From Mucidula mucida (Eukaryota; Basidiomycota; Agaricomycetes; Agaricales; Physalacriaceae): 19,463 nt of DNA. The notes under the pieces were generated by a model, which saw nothing but the letters and a program-made list of their open reading frames with translations, was not told the DNA's origin and ran no database searches. Where the stretch lies: contig JADNYV010000631.1 in NCBI GenBank assembly GCA_015501055.1, forward strand, positions 1 through 19,463, written 5' to 3'. Below, piece after piece: positions 1-10,337 of this stretch (the first letter of the stretch is position 1; every line of letters starts with the position of its first letter). The translations under genes and the position numbers were made by a program.

Positions 1-581
1 GACAAGGGCTGGAATGATGAGGCGGGACGTACCGAGCACCAATGAACATGCCGACAGATTGGGAAAGCAGTCTGTATAACAGTAGCGACTACCATGATTG
101 CTGCACCAAGCGCGACAGTAGGCCGACGACCTATACCATCCGAAATGTACGGCGCGAAGGGATAGGCGGCGAGCGCTCCAATATTCTAGGGAGAGGGTCA
201 ATAACAGGGCTCCACAGATCGAGGGGCTTTACGTACTTGGATGGCGTTGAGGAGACCGAGCTTGCCACCTGTAGGGTGCCCAAAGTAGTCCGCCCACTGC
301 GTGAGCGACTGCAGCCCATTCATCATACTTCCATCGTAGCCGTTGGTGGAGGCAGTGACCAGGCTGAACAAAGAGTCGGTAAGAAGGACGGTGAGCGGAA
401 GACTGTACGCACAGAAGGACAATCCAGCCATTGAGGGCAAGTATCTATCGCCAGCATTCAGGACGTTCGTTCAGCAAAGGCAGAAGACCACGCACCTGCG
501 ATTATTGTACCACCTCTTGTCGGGGTGAATGAGGTGACTGAAACCAGCGATATTCGCTGCTGCAACAGCTCCGGGCGCCAT
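1..581 (-). CDS. MFS sugar transporter, N-terminal part, runs off the left edge; one-base frameshift
   Basis: Plasma-membrane sugar/H+ symporter-type protein of the major facilitator superfamily. Model: exon 1 581-496 (ATG at 581), intron 495-403, exon 2 402-237, intron 236-186, exon 3 from 185 to a GTACGT donor at 32. Visible family features are the first helix with STNGYDGSMMNGLQSL, the segment LLNAIQ/NIGALAAYPF across intron 2, and the loop signature D-G-I-G-R-R that joins helices 2 and 3. Phases agree at both introns. After the residues ...VIQTA the frame breaks: the family-like continuation SQSVGMFIGAR is one base out of frame because there are three A bases at 64-66 where two would keep the frame. 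This is either a sequencing/assembly error in a short homopolymer or a pseudogene. The substrate cannot be told; a lactose/hexose-permease-type fungal transporter is most likely. Confidence 0.85.
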
Positions 582-1297
582 CAGTGCTCACACAACGATA
601 AACAGAGTGAAAGCTACAAATGAGAAGCACTCTGAAGAAGCAAGCGGAGAAGCGAGCACGTTTTTATATTCGCGGACGTCGCGGGGCGCACGATCATGCC
701 ATCAAAAAGGGTTTTTCCAGAGGTACGCCGTGGACGACGATGTAGACCGTTCCCCATGTTCCGAATTGGCAAAACCCCACATATCCCCGTCCAAGCCCCA
801 TGGGACCAAAGCTACAATGGAGGATACCCGTGGTATCTGGATCTGCAGACTAAAAGACTTCGTACATCGTGGAGGCAAAAGGAAAGCTCGGCAAATATTA
901 GGGGCCCCCGACCCTTGCTTGGACAATTATGATGCGACTAGAGCGAACTGTATGGATATATTCGACTCTTATGGCCTCTACGCAATCAAGCACTCACGCT
1001 GTAGCGTCTAGACTATTGATCGGACGTGTTTGCGACACGGCGCGTCTCCGAATTTTCCCCACATCATCTCAGGGAGCTTGTTTACATTCAGTTGTTTCTC
1101 CGAAAATCGTGTAACCGTTTTGCGACCTGGCTGTATGACGATGAATGCGAATCTTTAAAAGGTGGGACGATGGACGTGGGACTCTACGCCCATAAGGTTC
1201 ATCGCGATAACCTTGATTGAATTTTCGAAGCCAGGGGCTTCATCATAGTTCTGAGAGCATCCATGGAGATTGAAAAACCGTAGACTTCACGTGGTCG
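582..1297. other. Intergenic stretch upstream of the transporter
   Basis: Apart from the TATA-like box at 661-668 I see no gene here. The longest open frame (607-1011, plus) has no family-like segments, no splice pattern that extends it, and a composition like chance translation. Confidence 0.5.
661..668 (-). promoter_or_regulatory. TATA box of the sugar transporter gene
   Basis: On the minus strand the sequence reads TATAAAAA, 80 nt upstream of the ATG at 581. The position fits a core promoter, but no transcript evidence is available. Confidence 0.4.
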
Positions 1298-1655
1298 TCA
1301 AACAGGATCGGAGAATTCTGCAGGATCAAGGGAGACAGGGAATTGAGTCGTGATTGAGTGGACGCTTGGCCATCTAGAACTTGACTCAACAGGTTCAGGG
1401 AGCTCCGAAGAACCTCCAGGTACAGAAAACAATCGATGGTGCCAGACTTCGCCCGCTTGTGGCGCGACTGGGGCGTCCCATGAAAATACGAAACTCGAGC
1501 GGTCTTGATCATTTGACAGGCACGCTCAGAAGTTTACTCAGACTTTGCGATCTAGACGGATTATATGGAGAGAGCGAAGGTTTACCTTTCACTGATGACT
1601 GGTGGCGACATGAACCGAATCCTGGAGCATGTGGAAGAAAGTGAGAAGAAGTCAT
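1298..1655 (-). CDS. Tentative small two-exon ORF, unknown
   Basis: A weak model: ATG at 1655, exon 1 1655-1586, intron 1585-1525 (61 nt, donor GTAAAC, acceptor CTGAG), exon 2 1524-1298 ending in TGA. It gives 98 residues in continuous phase, starting MTSSHFLPHAPGFG and containing SSFVFSWDAPVAPQAGEVWH. The two frames read as protein-like and join in phase, which is the only support. No domain is recognised. It lies 3' of the F-box-like gene on the same strand. It could be chance, a gene fragment, or part of a larger decayed gene; the overlapping frame 1243-1512 is an alternative. Confidence 0.25.
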
Positions 1656-1729
1656 GCTCAGGAACTCTCTCAGTCAAGCGTATCACAAGTCTGTACTGAT
1701 CATCGCGCACAAAAACCAAATTCTGATTT

Positions 1730-1751
1730 AGATGAAGACTAGATGAAGACT
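1730..1751. repeat. 11-bp exact tandem duplication
   Basis: AGATGAAGACT occurs twice head to tail at 1730-1740 and 1741-1751, just downstream of the stop of the F-box-like gene (minus strand). It looks like a recent slippage or duplication event. Confidence 0.8.
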
Positions 1752-1789
1752 GGAAAATACCACTGAAGTGACTAAGAATCAAGGCTAGC

Positions 1790-2733
1790 TTAACCAGATT
1801 TGTCCTTCGCGCGCCTCCGTGCGCGCCGTCGATCTACCTCCTGGCCTGCTACATTCCAGACATCCATTCCACCCCGTCCATCCCCGCGGAAAGTAGCGTG
1901 GACAGCCTCCCGACAGTAGACCATATTCGGCACCTGATCCACAAAGGAACTGTTTCTTGATATTACCACCAGTCGGTCGTCATCCATCCTCTCCAAGTCG
2001 GTCTTGACCGCATTGACCGGGACATCCCGTGACAACAGCTCTACGACCAGCACCTCCAACGTATCTGGCGCCATAGTCAACACGAATTTACCGAATCGCG
2101 TTATGCCTTCGGGGAACTGCGGCCATGTCATGGCGTCAAGCATCAGATGCGTGAGTGCCGGACAGGCCGCGAACATCTTGCGCCAGTTATCCTTGGGCAG
2201 CCACGCTCCCGGGTCCTGCCACATATTCAAGTGAGTCAGACGCGGCGGTACCAGAATCCATAGAGGTGAGGCTATGGACAGGCGGGTGTATGGAAGTTGC
2301 CCGGCCTGAGCGAGTATAGATATGTTATCGTCATCAGGGGCCGGCCGCCAGAACGAAAATGTATGAATGGAGCGGCAGGCTAGTACGATTGTGTTGAGGT
2401 CTAAAATGTCTGCCTCGGAAGGGAGATCTATGCCTCCAATGAAGAGAACTTTGACGTAGCGAGAGAAGAAAGTGGGGTCTCTGGCGGAGCGTGATCTAAT
2501 CGACTGGGCGAAGAGTTCGCTATGGTCGTAGTTGTCGAGGACGACGGTATGATAGAGAATCGGATCCGCACTGTGGAAATGGCGCTCGGTAGAAGAAAGC
2601 TATAGGTGTATTGATACACGTACATTTCTCGGAAGGCTTTAGATACAAGGGACATGGCGAAAACGTTGTCGTCTCGGGCAGAAGTCTCCACAATAGCTCG
2701 TGCGACATCGTACGGGAGGGATGGAATGTTCAT
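1790..2733 (-). CDS. F-box-like protein with LRR-like C-terminal part
   Basis: Model: exon 1 2733-2624, intron 2623-2571 (53 nt, GTACGT donor, CACAG acceptor), exon 2 2570-1790; 296 residues. Residues 1-50 look like an F-box (MNIPSLPYDVARAIVETSAR, then FAMSLVSKAFREIADPILYH across the intron), the region that in this family docks to Skp1 in SCF ubiquitin ligases. Downstream segments such as PPRLTHLNMW and ACPALTHLMLD have the spacing of degenerate leucine-rich repeats used for substrate recognition. The C-terminus is basic (DRRRARRRAKDKSG). Such proteins form large, fast-evolving families in mushrooms, so the substrate cannot be inferred. The second exon is one uninterrupted frame, and phases match at the intron. 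It is divergent from the F-box-like gene at 3682. Confidence 0.8.
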
Positions 2734-3681
2734 ATCACCTGTGAAAATGCAAAGTGGCCTGGCATGGAAGGTTTTGGAACGAAAATCCTCAAGGCACGCG
2801 CAATAGTGACCGGACGCGCTGTGCGGGGATGGAAAAATGAACAAGGAGTCAGATCAGAGGTGACATCACGTCACAGAACCTCTTGAGGCTTTGATCGCGG
2901 CCTTCCAACCCTAAAAACGTAAAGTCGCCCTATCGTTTGGAAGGAAAGCAACAAAAATATTCGGATGACAGCTACCTCGTACTTTCGCTATAGATGACTA
3001 TTTCCCTACGAGATAATTCAAATTGACTTAAAGATTGTCAACGATGTTTTTGCTGCGGGACATCGGCGAAGTCTATGTATCGAGCACAAGCAAACTCCCG
3101 AATTGTAGAGTATTTCTGCGCCTTACAGCGCCTTGCAATGTGCACTCTCCACAGTTTGGTCTGCTCAGGCCCGGACATGTAACCTAGTTACTGAAATGAA
3201 TCTCATTCAAGTCTTGTGTGTATGCTCACAGTTCTTGAAGGTGCAGCATACCAGAAGCTGGCAAGAGAACCTTGCTATAACACTCAACTTATTTTAGGAC
3301 TTCTAGAGTTGGTACGGTCGCGTCAACGGTTTCCTTGTACAGCGCGCGTAGAATTACCTTCCTAATTGGGCTCAACCCTGAGCAGAATTCCAGAGAGGAG
3401 CAAAGTGTGGAGAGCACATTGCTTTGCAAGGTGCTGTAACGTATCCCGCTTTTTTCAGTCGTGATATCGGTAAAAACTTACGACATAAGTCAGATGCATG
3501 CGCGGTGGCTTTGACGGCATCGACAAACAACACCAATCCATGACACGAGACGTGTACGGGTTCCTTTCCTTCCATTGCCCAGTCCGAATCACAAACGGCA
3601 TTGCGCTCTTCGTTCAACTGATTCCACAAAGATCTTCGGGTGCCAGTGATTTTACGTCTCCTGTATCCATCCCTTGAAACC
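2734..3681. other. Shared intergenic region between two divergent F-box-like genes
   Basis: About 950 bp separates the two start codons, so promoters of both genes should lie here. I see no clear TATA box near either start and no supported gene. The minus-strand open frame 3372-3683 overlaps the plus gene start and has no family-like features. Confidence 0.5.
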
Positions 3682-5120
3682 ATGCCTGTTACCCTTCCTC
3701 AGGAAATAATCGACGCGATTATTGACGATGTCGCTCTCATACAAAACGTGGAGCCTCTGGCGCCATTCAGTGCTGGGAATGCAGCCTCTTCAGAACTCTC
3801 CGCATGCGCCTCGACGTCCTCTATGTTCCTTCCTCGCGCGCGCAGGCACATCTTCCGTCAAATCCTGCTGTTCCCGCACGAAGACTTACAGAGGATTGCT
3901 CCCTTCAGTTTCAATCCTGGCCGCCCCCGGAAGGTCCGGAAGTTATCCATATCTTCCCGATTCATTGAACGAGTTCAACCTTCAACGGCTGCTCTCGTTG
4001 AGTCGTTGGTACTCATCGGGAGCTTCGGTCCTGGGGGAACAGATCTCGAAGAGTGGGCTTCAATGGATCCCGATTTCCGTCGCGTCGTAGTTTCTCTTAC
4101 TTCCTTACAATCCATCACTCTCCGACGCTTCATGATTTATTCTCTCAGCGCGAACACCCTGCATTCCATTTTCCCCACTCTTGTAATCCGATCAATCATT
4201 TTGGCAGGCGTACACATGCAAAATGGGGCTATGCCTCCGTTTTTCCTGCTGTTCCCTCATATAGAGTCGCTCGAAATAGTACCAGCACCAGCCCATGACT
4301 CATCTTGGGCGAACACCGTCTTTTGGATCCCGCAGCCTGGAGCTCGCACACCACAAGCTTCACTGCTTCCCCGTCCGCAGTCCTTGACTCTGATGGGAAT
4401 TGATGGAGGCGAGCTGTCCAGGCTCGTCGACCATCCGTGGCCCCTCCAACTCAACCATATACACTGCCTTAAATGCAGTTTTTCTTGGTACGGGACCCAG
4501 CAACTTGCCTCCCTGAATGCACTTACGTCAAATATGAGTGCGCTCGCCCATTTATCGCTTAGATTTCAAGACACTGACCATACCATTGACCGGTAAAGTC
4601 TTCGTTCATCATCCCGCACCTTACTGATTCGAGGTTCCAAAGGTTCCCGTTTCTACGTTTCCATCGCCTTACATCTCTCGCAATTAGTGCATCCTTACCC
4701 TCGGACACCTACGATGAGATCCGATTTGAAACCATGCCGGTGTCAACCCCTTGGAACCTCTATATGCGCTCTCTCACGATGCCAGAGCACATTTACTATC
4801 TCGAGGACTTCCAGCTTAGCCTCAAATTTACAGATTCCCTTGTCGTCACCACTTCGGGCGCATGGGGAGATCTTGCATCCGCCCTTATTCGATTCCCAAC
4901 CCTTCGAAGTGTCACCTTTGTCGTCGATGGTGACACCCCAGACGAAGGCATTCGAGAAGAATGCACCGCGCTTTATTCCGCCCTAGTCTCTGCATTAACG
5001 GAGGAAGGAGGCGTGTTTCACAACCTCTCGGAGAATGCCAACGTCACAATCAAGCTACAGGGTAGGGGTGAAGAGAGGCAGATGGATGCGAACCTTGTCT
5101 ATCCTCGTCGGGAAGACTGA
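3682..5120 (+). CDS. F-box-like protein, two exons
   Basis: Model: exon 1 3682-4592, intron 4593-4642 (50 nt, GTAAAG donor, TTACTGAT branch-like site, CAAAG acceptor), exon 2 4643-5120; 462 residues. The start begins MPVTLPQEIIDAIIDDVA, a typical F-box first helix, followed by ELSACASTSSMFLPRARRHI, the usual second half. The ATG at 3640 in the same frame would add 14 residues that do not look conserved, so 3682 was chosen. The rest is rich in L/I/S strands and helices without catalytic motifs (SLVLIGSF, LTSLQSITLRRF, FPHIESLEIVP), as expected for a substrate-binding LRR-like domain. Exon 2 continues FPFLRFHRLTSLAISASLPS and ends ANLVYPRRED. Presumed SCF adaptor; the target is unknown. Confidence 0.8.
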
Positions 5121-5932
5121 GTTGATTTGATTTCCGCCTGTACAACACTTGTATTTATGCGACAGTGTACACTGATAAATGGAGAGTTCCTCACGTCGTC
5201 GATTGTCTGGTATGAACGCAAACGCCGCTATGTGTTATATAGAAGGAGACTGGAAATAGCAGCTTCTCACTTCCGCAAATGCTCCGAGTGCCACAGTACA
5301 GGTGTCAGGTTTCAAGAACGTAGGACAAGACGTAGCAGATTCTCAGTGCCACGCCATCAGTCTGGTCCATTGGAAATAAAAACGACCAGATGTAAGTAGG
5401 TGACTGCTGGAAGAGTAGAACGTCTGAAAGGCAGTGATGCGTGAGCGCTTTGACGTATGAGTATGACTATGAGTATGAGTATGAGTTGGGGCTGCTCACT
5501 CCTGCCACATATTAACGACAGAGGTGAGTCCGTGCTCACGCGTTCCGGCCCGCGCTCACGGTCGCCAATGCAATGTCACATTTGATTGGGCACACAAGTT
5601 GCCGTCGCCTGCATACACTACATGAGGAGATGACGAACGACTATCAGACCCCATGATAGCCATCCCATTAAGCCGGATTGATTAACAGAAAATATAACAA
5701 CATCCATTGTCCGTGACTATCCCAAACCCCGCAAAGAGAGTCCCATGTACTCATCCGCGTCCATGTCATCTGTTGCTTCGTCACCATCGAGTGCCTCATC
5801 AGTGGTCGTCTACTATCACACACACGGCGTATCTGTCTTGCTCGTCCTGAAACAGAACCCACAGACCAAGAGAGACATCCTCGCGCGGTTCAAACCCGAA
5901 TTCTCCCTGTCAACGCCCGCGACAGCCCGTAA
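5121..5932. other. Intergenic stretch with microsatellite
   Basis: No supported gene. It contains a possible polyadenylation signal AATAAA at 5375-5380 for the upstream F-box-like gene, and the GTATGA microsatellite described separately. A plus-strand open frame at 5745-5954 is Ser-rich and unconvincing; on the minus strand a short acidic frame near 5729-5810 ends in a stop but cannot be extended with confidence. Confidence 0.4.
5468..5494. repeat. TATGAG microsatellite, copy 1 of a shared 27-mer
   Basis: TATGAG repeated three times followed by TTGGGGCTG; the identical 27 bases occur at 7959-7985 inside a coding exon. Imperfect repeat units extend upstream to about 5455. Confidence 0.85.
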
Positions 5933-7072
5933 ACAGCCTCCTATGTTGTTCTAAGGCCACCCCTTGTCGCTCCAGCAGCGCACGGCTCACCAGACGCCGT
6001 CACCCTGGCGAGGACTGCTATCCCAGTCGAGGCGGACATTGACACCTGCAAGGGGACACCCACGCAGTCGTCCTGACGAGCAGCGGCGATCTCGTCGAGG
6101 TGCACTGGTGCGACTGACCATGCATGTTCATCCAGACAGCCAACAAGCCAAGATGACACTCACGCAGTCATCCTGATAGATGTATCGTGTTCCAGTCCAC
6201 CACATAGACGACCCTGCTTTCATAGGTATCACCACCATGAGCGGTGTCGGCCACACTCGTCTGATGAAAGCGGTGCGTAATCTGGGTAGGACAAGGGAGC
6301 CTGGCCGTCTTGCACTGGAATGTCTCGTGAGCATTGTTCTACATTCACCCTTATGAGTCCTCTTCTTACGTCGCAAGTAGACCGGCTCCCTGGGCATCTA
6401 CACCAGGTTACGTGCGCGGGAAACAGAAAGTTGACCACAGCCTCTGGATTTTACTACTACTACTACTCTCAATCATGGCTGCGCCACCGCAACAGTTATC
6501 TAGAGATGCTGCGACCACCGCCACTGACCTGCAAACTGCATCACACTCCCTCGCACCATAGAAAACAGGCTAACATTGTATGGAATGGAATTTCCGCGTT
6601 CAGGGCATCCATCGACACAACTTAGAGGTAGCCCAGCGCGAACAGTGAGTCTTCCATCATATCACTCCTCTGTAAGACTCCGTGATAATCAGACACCAGG
6701 TCGGAGTGGAACCATGCTCGGTTTCTTAACAAGAGCTGCAAGCACGATGGAGAGCCGCTCACGCCTCCCTCCCTCGGATTGATGTCGTCATCCCACCAGA
6801 TCCCGCTCCTGGGGCCGCGGCCAATCACCTTCCACCATGGGCTCCTCCTACCATCGTCGTTCCTGCGGCCGACCCTACGTTCCCGGCGACTAAGGGTGCC
6901 CTACGTGTTATGTCGGGTAGGCGGAAATCATATGGTACTTGGCCCAAACTCATCCCTTGCAGTTCAAGCCGTCGACGATTTGCTTCAAAACTATAATCTC
7001 CCGGGGGTGAATGTTGGCACCGTTGAAAATCGCAGAAGAATATTTGCTCAAGACATTGGTGTCTCTCTCTAA
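5933..7072 (+). pseudogene. Decayed plus-strand coding sequence, family not recognised
   Basis: Several protein-like stretches lie in different plus-strand frames with no intron signals that would join them. Examples: 5933-6073 (TASYVVLRPPLVAPAAHGS...), 6055-6114 (DTHAVVLTSSGDLVEVHW, ended by TGA), 6155-6180 (DTHAVILID), 6183-6353 (YRVPVHHIDDPAFIGITT...), a Pro/Ala-rich stretch around 6779-6910, and a last stretch SLAVQAVDDLLQNYNLPGVN ending at TAA 7070-7072. Frame switches at about 6055 and 6180, together with the stops, suggest accumulated indels. I cannot name the family; a degenerate transposon or an old duplicated gene are both possible. The boundaries are approximate and some of this may be chance. 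Confidence 0.35.
6055..6176 (+). repeat. Two 22-bp near-identical units exactly 100 bp apart
   Basis: Units 6055-6076 and 6155-6176 match at 20 of 22 bases (GACAC[C/T]CACGCAGTC[G/A]TCCTGA). Both can be read as DTHAV(V/I)L, so they may be the remains of a protein repeat of about 33 residues. The 100-bp offset is not a multiple of three, in keeping with an indel since duplication. Confidence 0.7.
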
Positions 7073-7542
7073 TGCCCTTATAGGCTATGTCATGGGCCTG
7101 GAGACTGCAGCGATTGTCGCATGGCCCTTGTATCACTTACGAGTACATCGTGATCTTTCTCTTCAGTAGTCGACGATGATGACAACGTAGCAAACGATTG
7201 TCATGCATGGTATATAACAATGATTTCGAGCTCAAATCGCGTACGATCTGCATACAGTTCCTTCTGTGTTCGTTAGGAACTGTGTCCCATATTCATCATT
7301 GTACTACGGTGCGACACAACTCCGGCGCTGTTTTGGTCGTTCTCGGCCTTGGTCCTTGTTGCGCGACTCTAAAGTATCTTCACCGCATCGAGCCGTCGGT
7401 CATTCCTACTACAGAACGTTCTCGTACATGGTCATATGCGTTGCCGTTAAGGTGGCCCATGTCTCAAATCTTCTCACGAACTCCTCTTCTCTTCCTCCCG
7501 TCATCCTGCCATTTCATAGACAAAGCTGCGCAGGATGCCACC
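7073..7542. other. Upstream region of the gene at 7543
   Basis: The frame of the next gene stays open back to about 7198, but the added residues (Cys/His-rich, no pattern) look like untranslated leader. I see no other gene. Pyrimidine-rich sequence just before 7500 fits a fungal promoter/leader. Confidence 0.4.
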
Positions 7543-8614
7543 ATGTCTCCGGGAAAGGGGGATTGCGATATCCCAGAGACCTACCCTCCGATTCTCACCT
7601 TTGACGTTAAACGTGAAGATGTCCCTTCCTTCTACGATATTATGAAAGCTGCCGGCGCGTATAAAGTTTCCTTTTGCGCCCACGAGGGTACGATGCTGCG
7701 CGAAGTTCCAGAGTGCTATATGTGCCTTTATCAAATCATTGAAGGGAAGGTATGTAATTCCTCTTCTTGCTAACAAACGTTTTTGATGAAACGCATCCTA
7801 ATCAGCACGGCGACTTTCGGGACGCCGCAAAGGAATAGCTGCGTGGGTTGCGAGAATTCAGGGAGAGGGTTAACGCACCCAGCCTAGGCGTCATGATGCC
7901 ATCCCCGCCTCACTCCAAGTTCAGCGACTACGTTATGACATTTGGACGCTATGAGGAGTATGAGTATGAGTATGAGTTGGGGCTGACCCTGTGGCGCTCA
8001 AAAACGTTCCGCTGCTGTATCTCCTGTGGACGAGAGGCGACCTGTCTTCAATTTGTCGAAAATAAGGTGTATCTATCTTGTTGCAGGGTTCAAGGTGTGC
8101 TGAAGACTAATTATTACGTAGAACGGAAAGAAATATTTCGCTGTTCTTGAGGACTATATCCGGACACTGGAAGAATCCTGGTCTCGACCTAGGGAACCAA
8201 TCTGGAAGGCTGATATTCCTGGTATGAATGAGAGTATCAGTTTCTATGCGCGGACTCCGGCCAACAGTGAGTCAGGTTGTGCTGTGCGTGTTTATTTGAT
8301 GTGACTACTGTTAAGTATATTCAGGCGATCACTTCACGTACCATGATTTCGACGGTGGCAGCAAAGAGAGGCATGACAAGAGAAAGAAGCTGGTGGAAAA
8401 ACTGACAAGAATCTTGTTCCCGCCCGTCGACGAACAAAGTCGCGTTAGTAGCACAACCCATACAGACAGTGCCCCCGCTTCTCTGGATAGTATTACGACA
8501 GCAGTGGTGTGTCCGTTTCTTTCTGTTAAGCGTAGACGCTGATGTCATCACCAATAGGACCAGCTTACATCGCAGCTGGGGAGCGTTGATCTCTCAAAGA
8601 AGTCGTCGATGTAA
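7543..8614 (+). CDS. Five-exon gene of unknown function, with an alternative acceptor over a TAG stop
   Basis: Model: exon 1 7543-7749, intron 7750-7805 or 7750-7838, exon 2 (7806 or 7839)-8066, intron 8067-8121, exon 3 8122-8266, intron 8267-8324, exon 4 8325-8506, intron 8507-8557, exon 5 8558-8614. The start has GCCACC before ATG. All junctions keep phase and coding continues with protein-like text (TFDVKREDVPSFYDIMKAAG; NGKKYFAVLEDYIRTLEESW; KERHDKRKKLVEKLTRILFP; VDQLTSQLGSVDLSKKSSM). Using the first acceptor adds HGDFRDAAKE and then an in-frame TAG (7836-7838); using the second, whose last three bases are that TAG, gives 272 residues. No domain, signal peptide or membrane segment is visible; the protein looks soluble with a charged helical C-terminal half. 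Exon 2 holds an EYEYEYE stretch encoded by a microsatellite. Converges with the BTB gene. Confidence 0.72.
7959..7985 (+). repeat. TATGAG microsatellite inside exon 2, copy 2 of a shared 27-mer
   Basis: Same 27 bases as 5468-5494. In the exon frame it encodes Glu-Tyr repeats followed by ELGL. The sequence just upstream of both copies is also similar (TTTGACG versus TTTGGACGC), hinting that more than the microsatellite was copied. Confidence 0.85.
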
Positions 8615-8859
8615 AGACAGGCGTACTGGTACTTGCCTTTACCCTTGACACTGAAATCTGTACACCTGCCATGATATGTGTTTCCATCTCAGACAAAGAG
8701 ACGATCTTCTGGATTTCGTTCTCGGTCATCATGTCGCGTCTCATTGCGGTGAAGGAGCCTTGACAAGAATTCCATACGGTAAAATTCGTGCGAGGACGAG
8801 GATTCATTCATGTAAGACAACATGGCGTAACCCTAGCAATTTCTCCAAACGCGTGTCAT

Positions 8860-10337
8860 CTAACTATCATCGACGATTGAAATCAGCATTTTAAATGCTT
8901 GTGTGGCATGCCGCATCCTGCCGTCCACCACATCCTCGACAAGCGCGTCCACCCGTCTCTTAACCTCTTCATCAGCCATGTTCTCCTTCAAAAATGCTAT
9001 CTCTATAGCAAGCACTTCCGGATACCTGACACACGGCGTTACCGTGAGAATCTTTACCAAGTAGGATGTAGGGAGAACTTACCGGGAAGTAAACGGCGAG
9101 AACGCTTCCTGTACTACATTCTGCGTGTTCAGGTGATCCTTGATAGCCGATAACGCCGTTTCTTTCAATCCTGGAATTTCAAGGCTATCGGCCAGACGGT
9201 ACATCGATTTGGGAGACGGATGCTCCGATGACCTGTCGCCGATACCAGCGAACGCGACTGTTCCGGTGTATATGAACTGCATCATTCCACGCCACCTACG
9301 GCCGTTCAATCAACAACATGATATATGTGGATGTGCGCTCACGTCTTATATGCGACATCGGCAATCTCGTGGATAGCATCGGCGGCGAGACGCACGTACG
9401 GGAAATCCTCAGCGGCTGTTGATGCCGACGATGTAGAGGCCCCACGTCCACTATCGGAACCCATGCCACTCAGGCCAAGGCCTATGAATAAGTCGTCTCG
9501 ACGCAACTTCATCGAAATGATCAGACGAACCTGTTTGCTTCCCGATAACATCGTCTTCATCCTCCCAATCGCTATCGTCGTCGTAATCCCATCCGACGAT
9601 ACGCCCGTCAGGCATACGAGCATCCAAAACTGACAAGATCTGACGTTTGGGACGACAATTTCGAGTTCGGAAGTAACTCACCAGAGTCCAAAACCGTGCT
9701 CTTCCCCCGGAGGAGTGAGGAGATTCCATATATATCCTTTACTCCATTCCCCGTCGGCAGAACGAAGCACAAGATGATGTCCATCTAGTGTCTGTACAAT
9801 CAACGCGGAAAGGGCGGGAGTTTCTGCAGGAGCATGATTATGCGGCGCGGTCTGAGGGTTGCACAGTATAGAGATGTTGATATCCAAGACGATGTGCTCG
9901 AGCTGGGAGATAGTGAACCCCTTCTTGAACAGATGGCTAGTGATAGCAATCGCTACGTTGTTTCGTGGGAGAGTGAAAGACGTAGATCCCGTCTTGACCA
10001 TCAATTTCCCTTTTACCAGTAGCTCTGCGGATACTAGAACCTCTACTTTCCGGAGTCGAGGATCTAAAGCAAACGACGAAATAGGCCCTGGAACGAAGAA
10101 TATCTCGAGGCTTGCTTGGTGGACGGCTTCGGAGAGGTACAGCAGCTCCGTTGTCTCTTCCGTGATCCTATACAGAAATGACCAACCCAGACCGCAGGTA
10201 GGACTTTCCCCGTATGTAGAACCGTGAGGGTGCACAGTCAACTTGCAACGGTATCGTCGACCTTCGTCGGCGGGGAGATCAGTCCATTCCTCTGGGGAAG
10301 AGAAGGCGAATGTAGGAGGTGTGGTGAGCGTCGACAT
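8860..10337 (-). CDS. BTB/POZ-domain protein with acidic insert
   Basis: Exons read on the minus strand: 10337-9682, (9629)-9531, 9481-9343, 9295-9083, 9025-8860, with introns of 49 (9530-9482), 47 (9342-9296) and 57 nt (9082-9026). The last three exons read ADVAYKTWRGMMQFIYTGTV, SPKSMYRLADSLEIPGLKET and FTSRYPEVLAIEIAFLKENM, the hallmark second half of BTB domains in mushroom fungi, preceded by a typical acidic low-complexity insert (DYDDDSDWEDEDD). BTB proteins commonly act as dimerising adaptors for Cul3 ubiquitin ligases. The first exon (218 residues, from MSTLTTPPTFAF) has a beta-rich look but I do not recognise a MATH or BTB first half. Its good donor GTGAGT at 9681 is phase 2, whereas the next exon needs phase 1 or 0, so this junction is unresolved: an indel, a missed small exon, or two merged genes. 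Confidence 0.72.

Noticed and set aside
607..1011. 134-codon plus-strand frame
   Set aside because: Composition looks random, lies in the promoter region of the transporter, no support.
3372..3683. 103-codon minus-strand frame overlapping the start of the F-box-like gene
   Set aside because: No family features, overlaps the supported start on the other strand, no splice partners.
7198..7542. Upstream in-frame extension of the gene at 7543 to an ATG-like start near 7198
   Set aside because: The extra 115 residues are without pattern, while the ATG at 7543 has a GCCACC context and begins the protein-like sequence.
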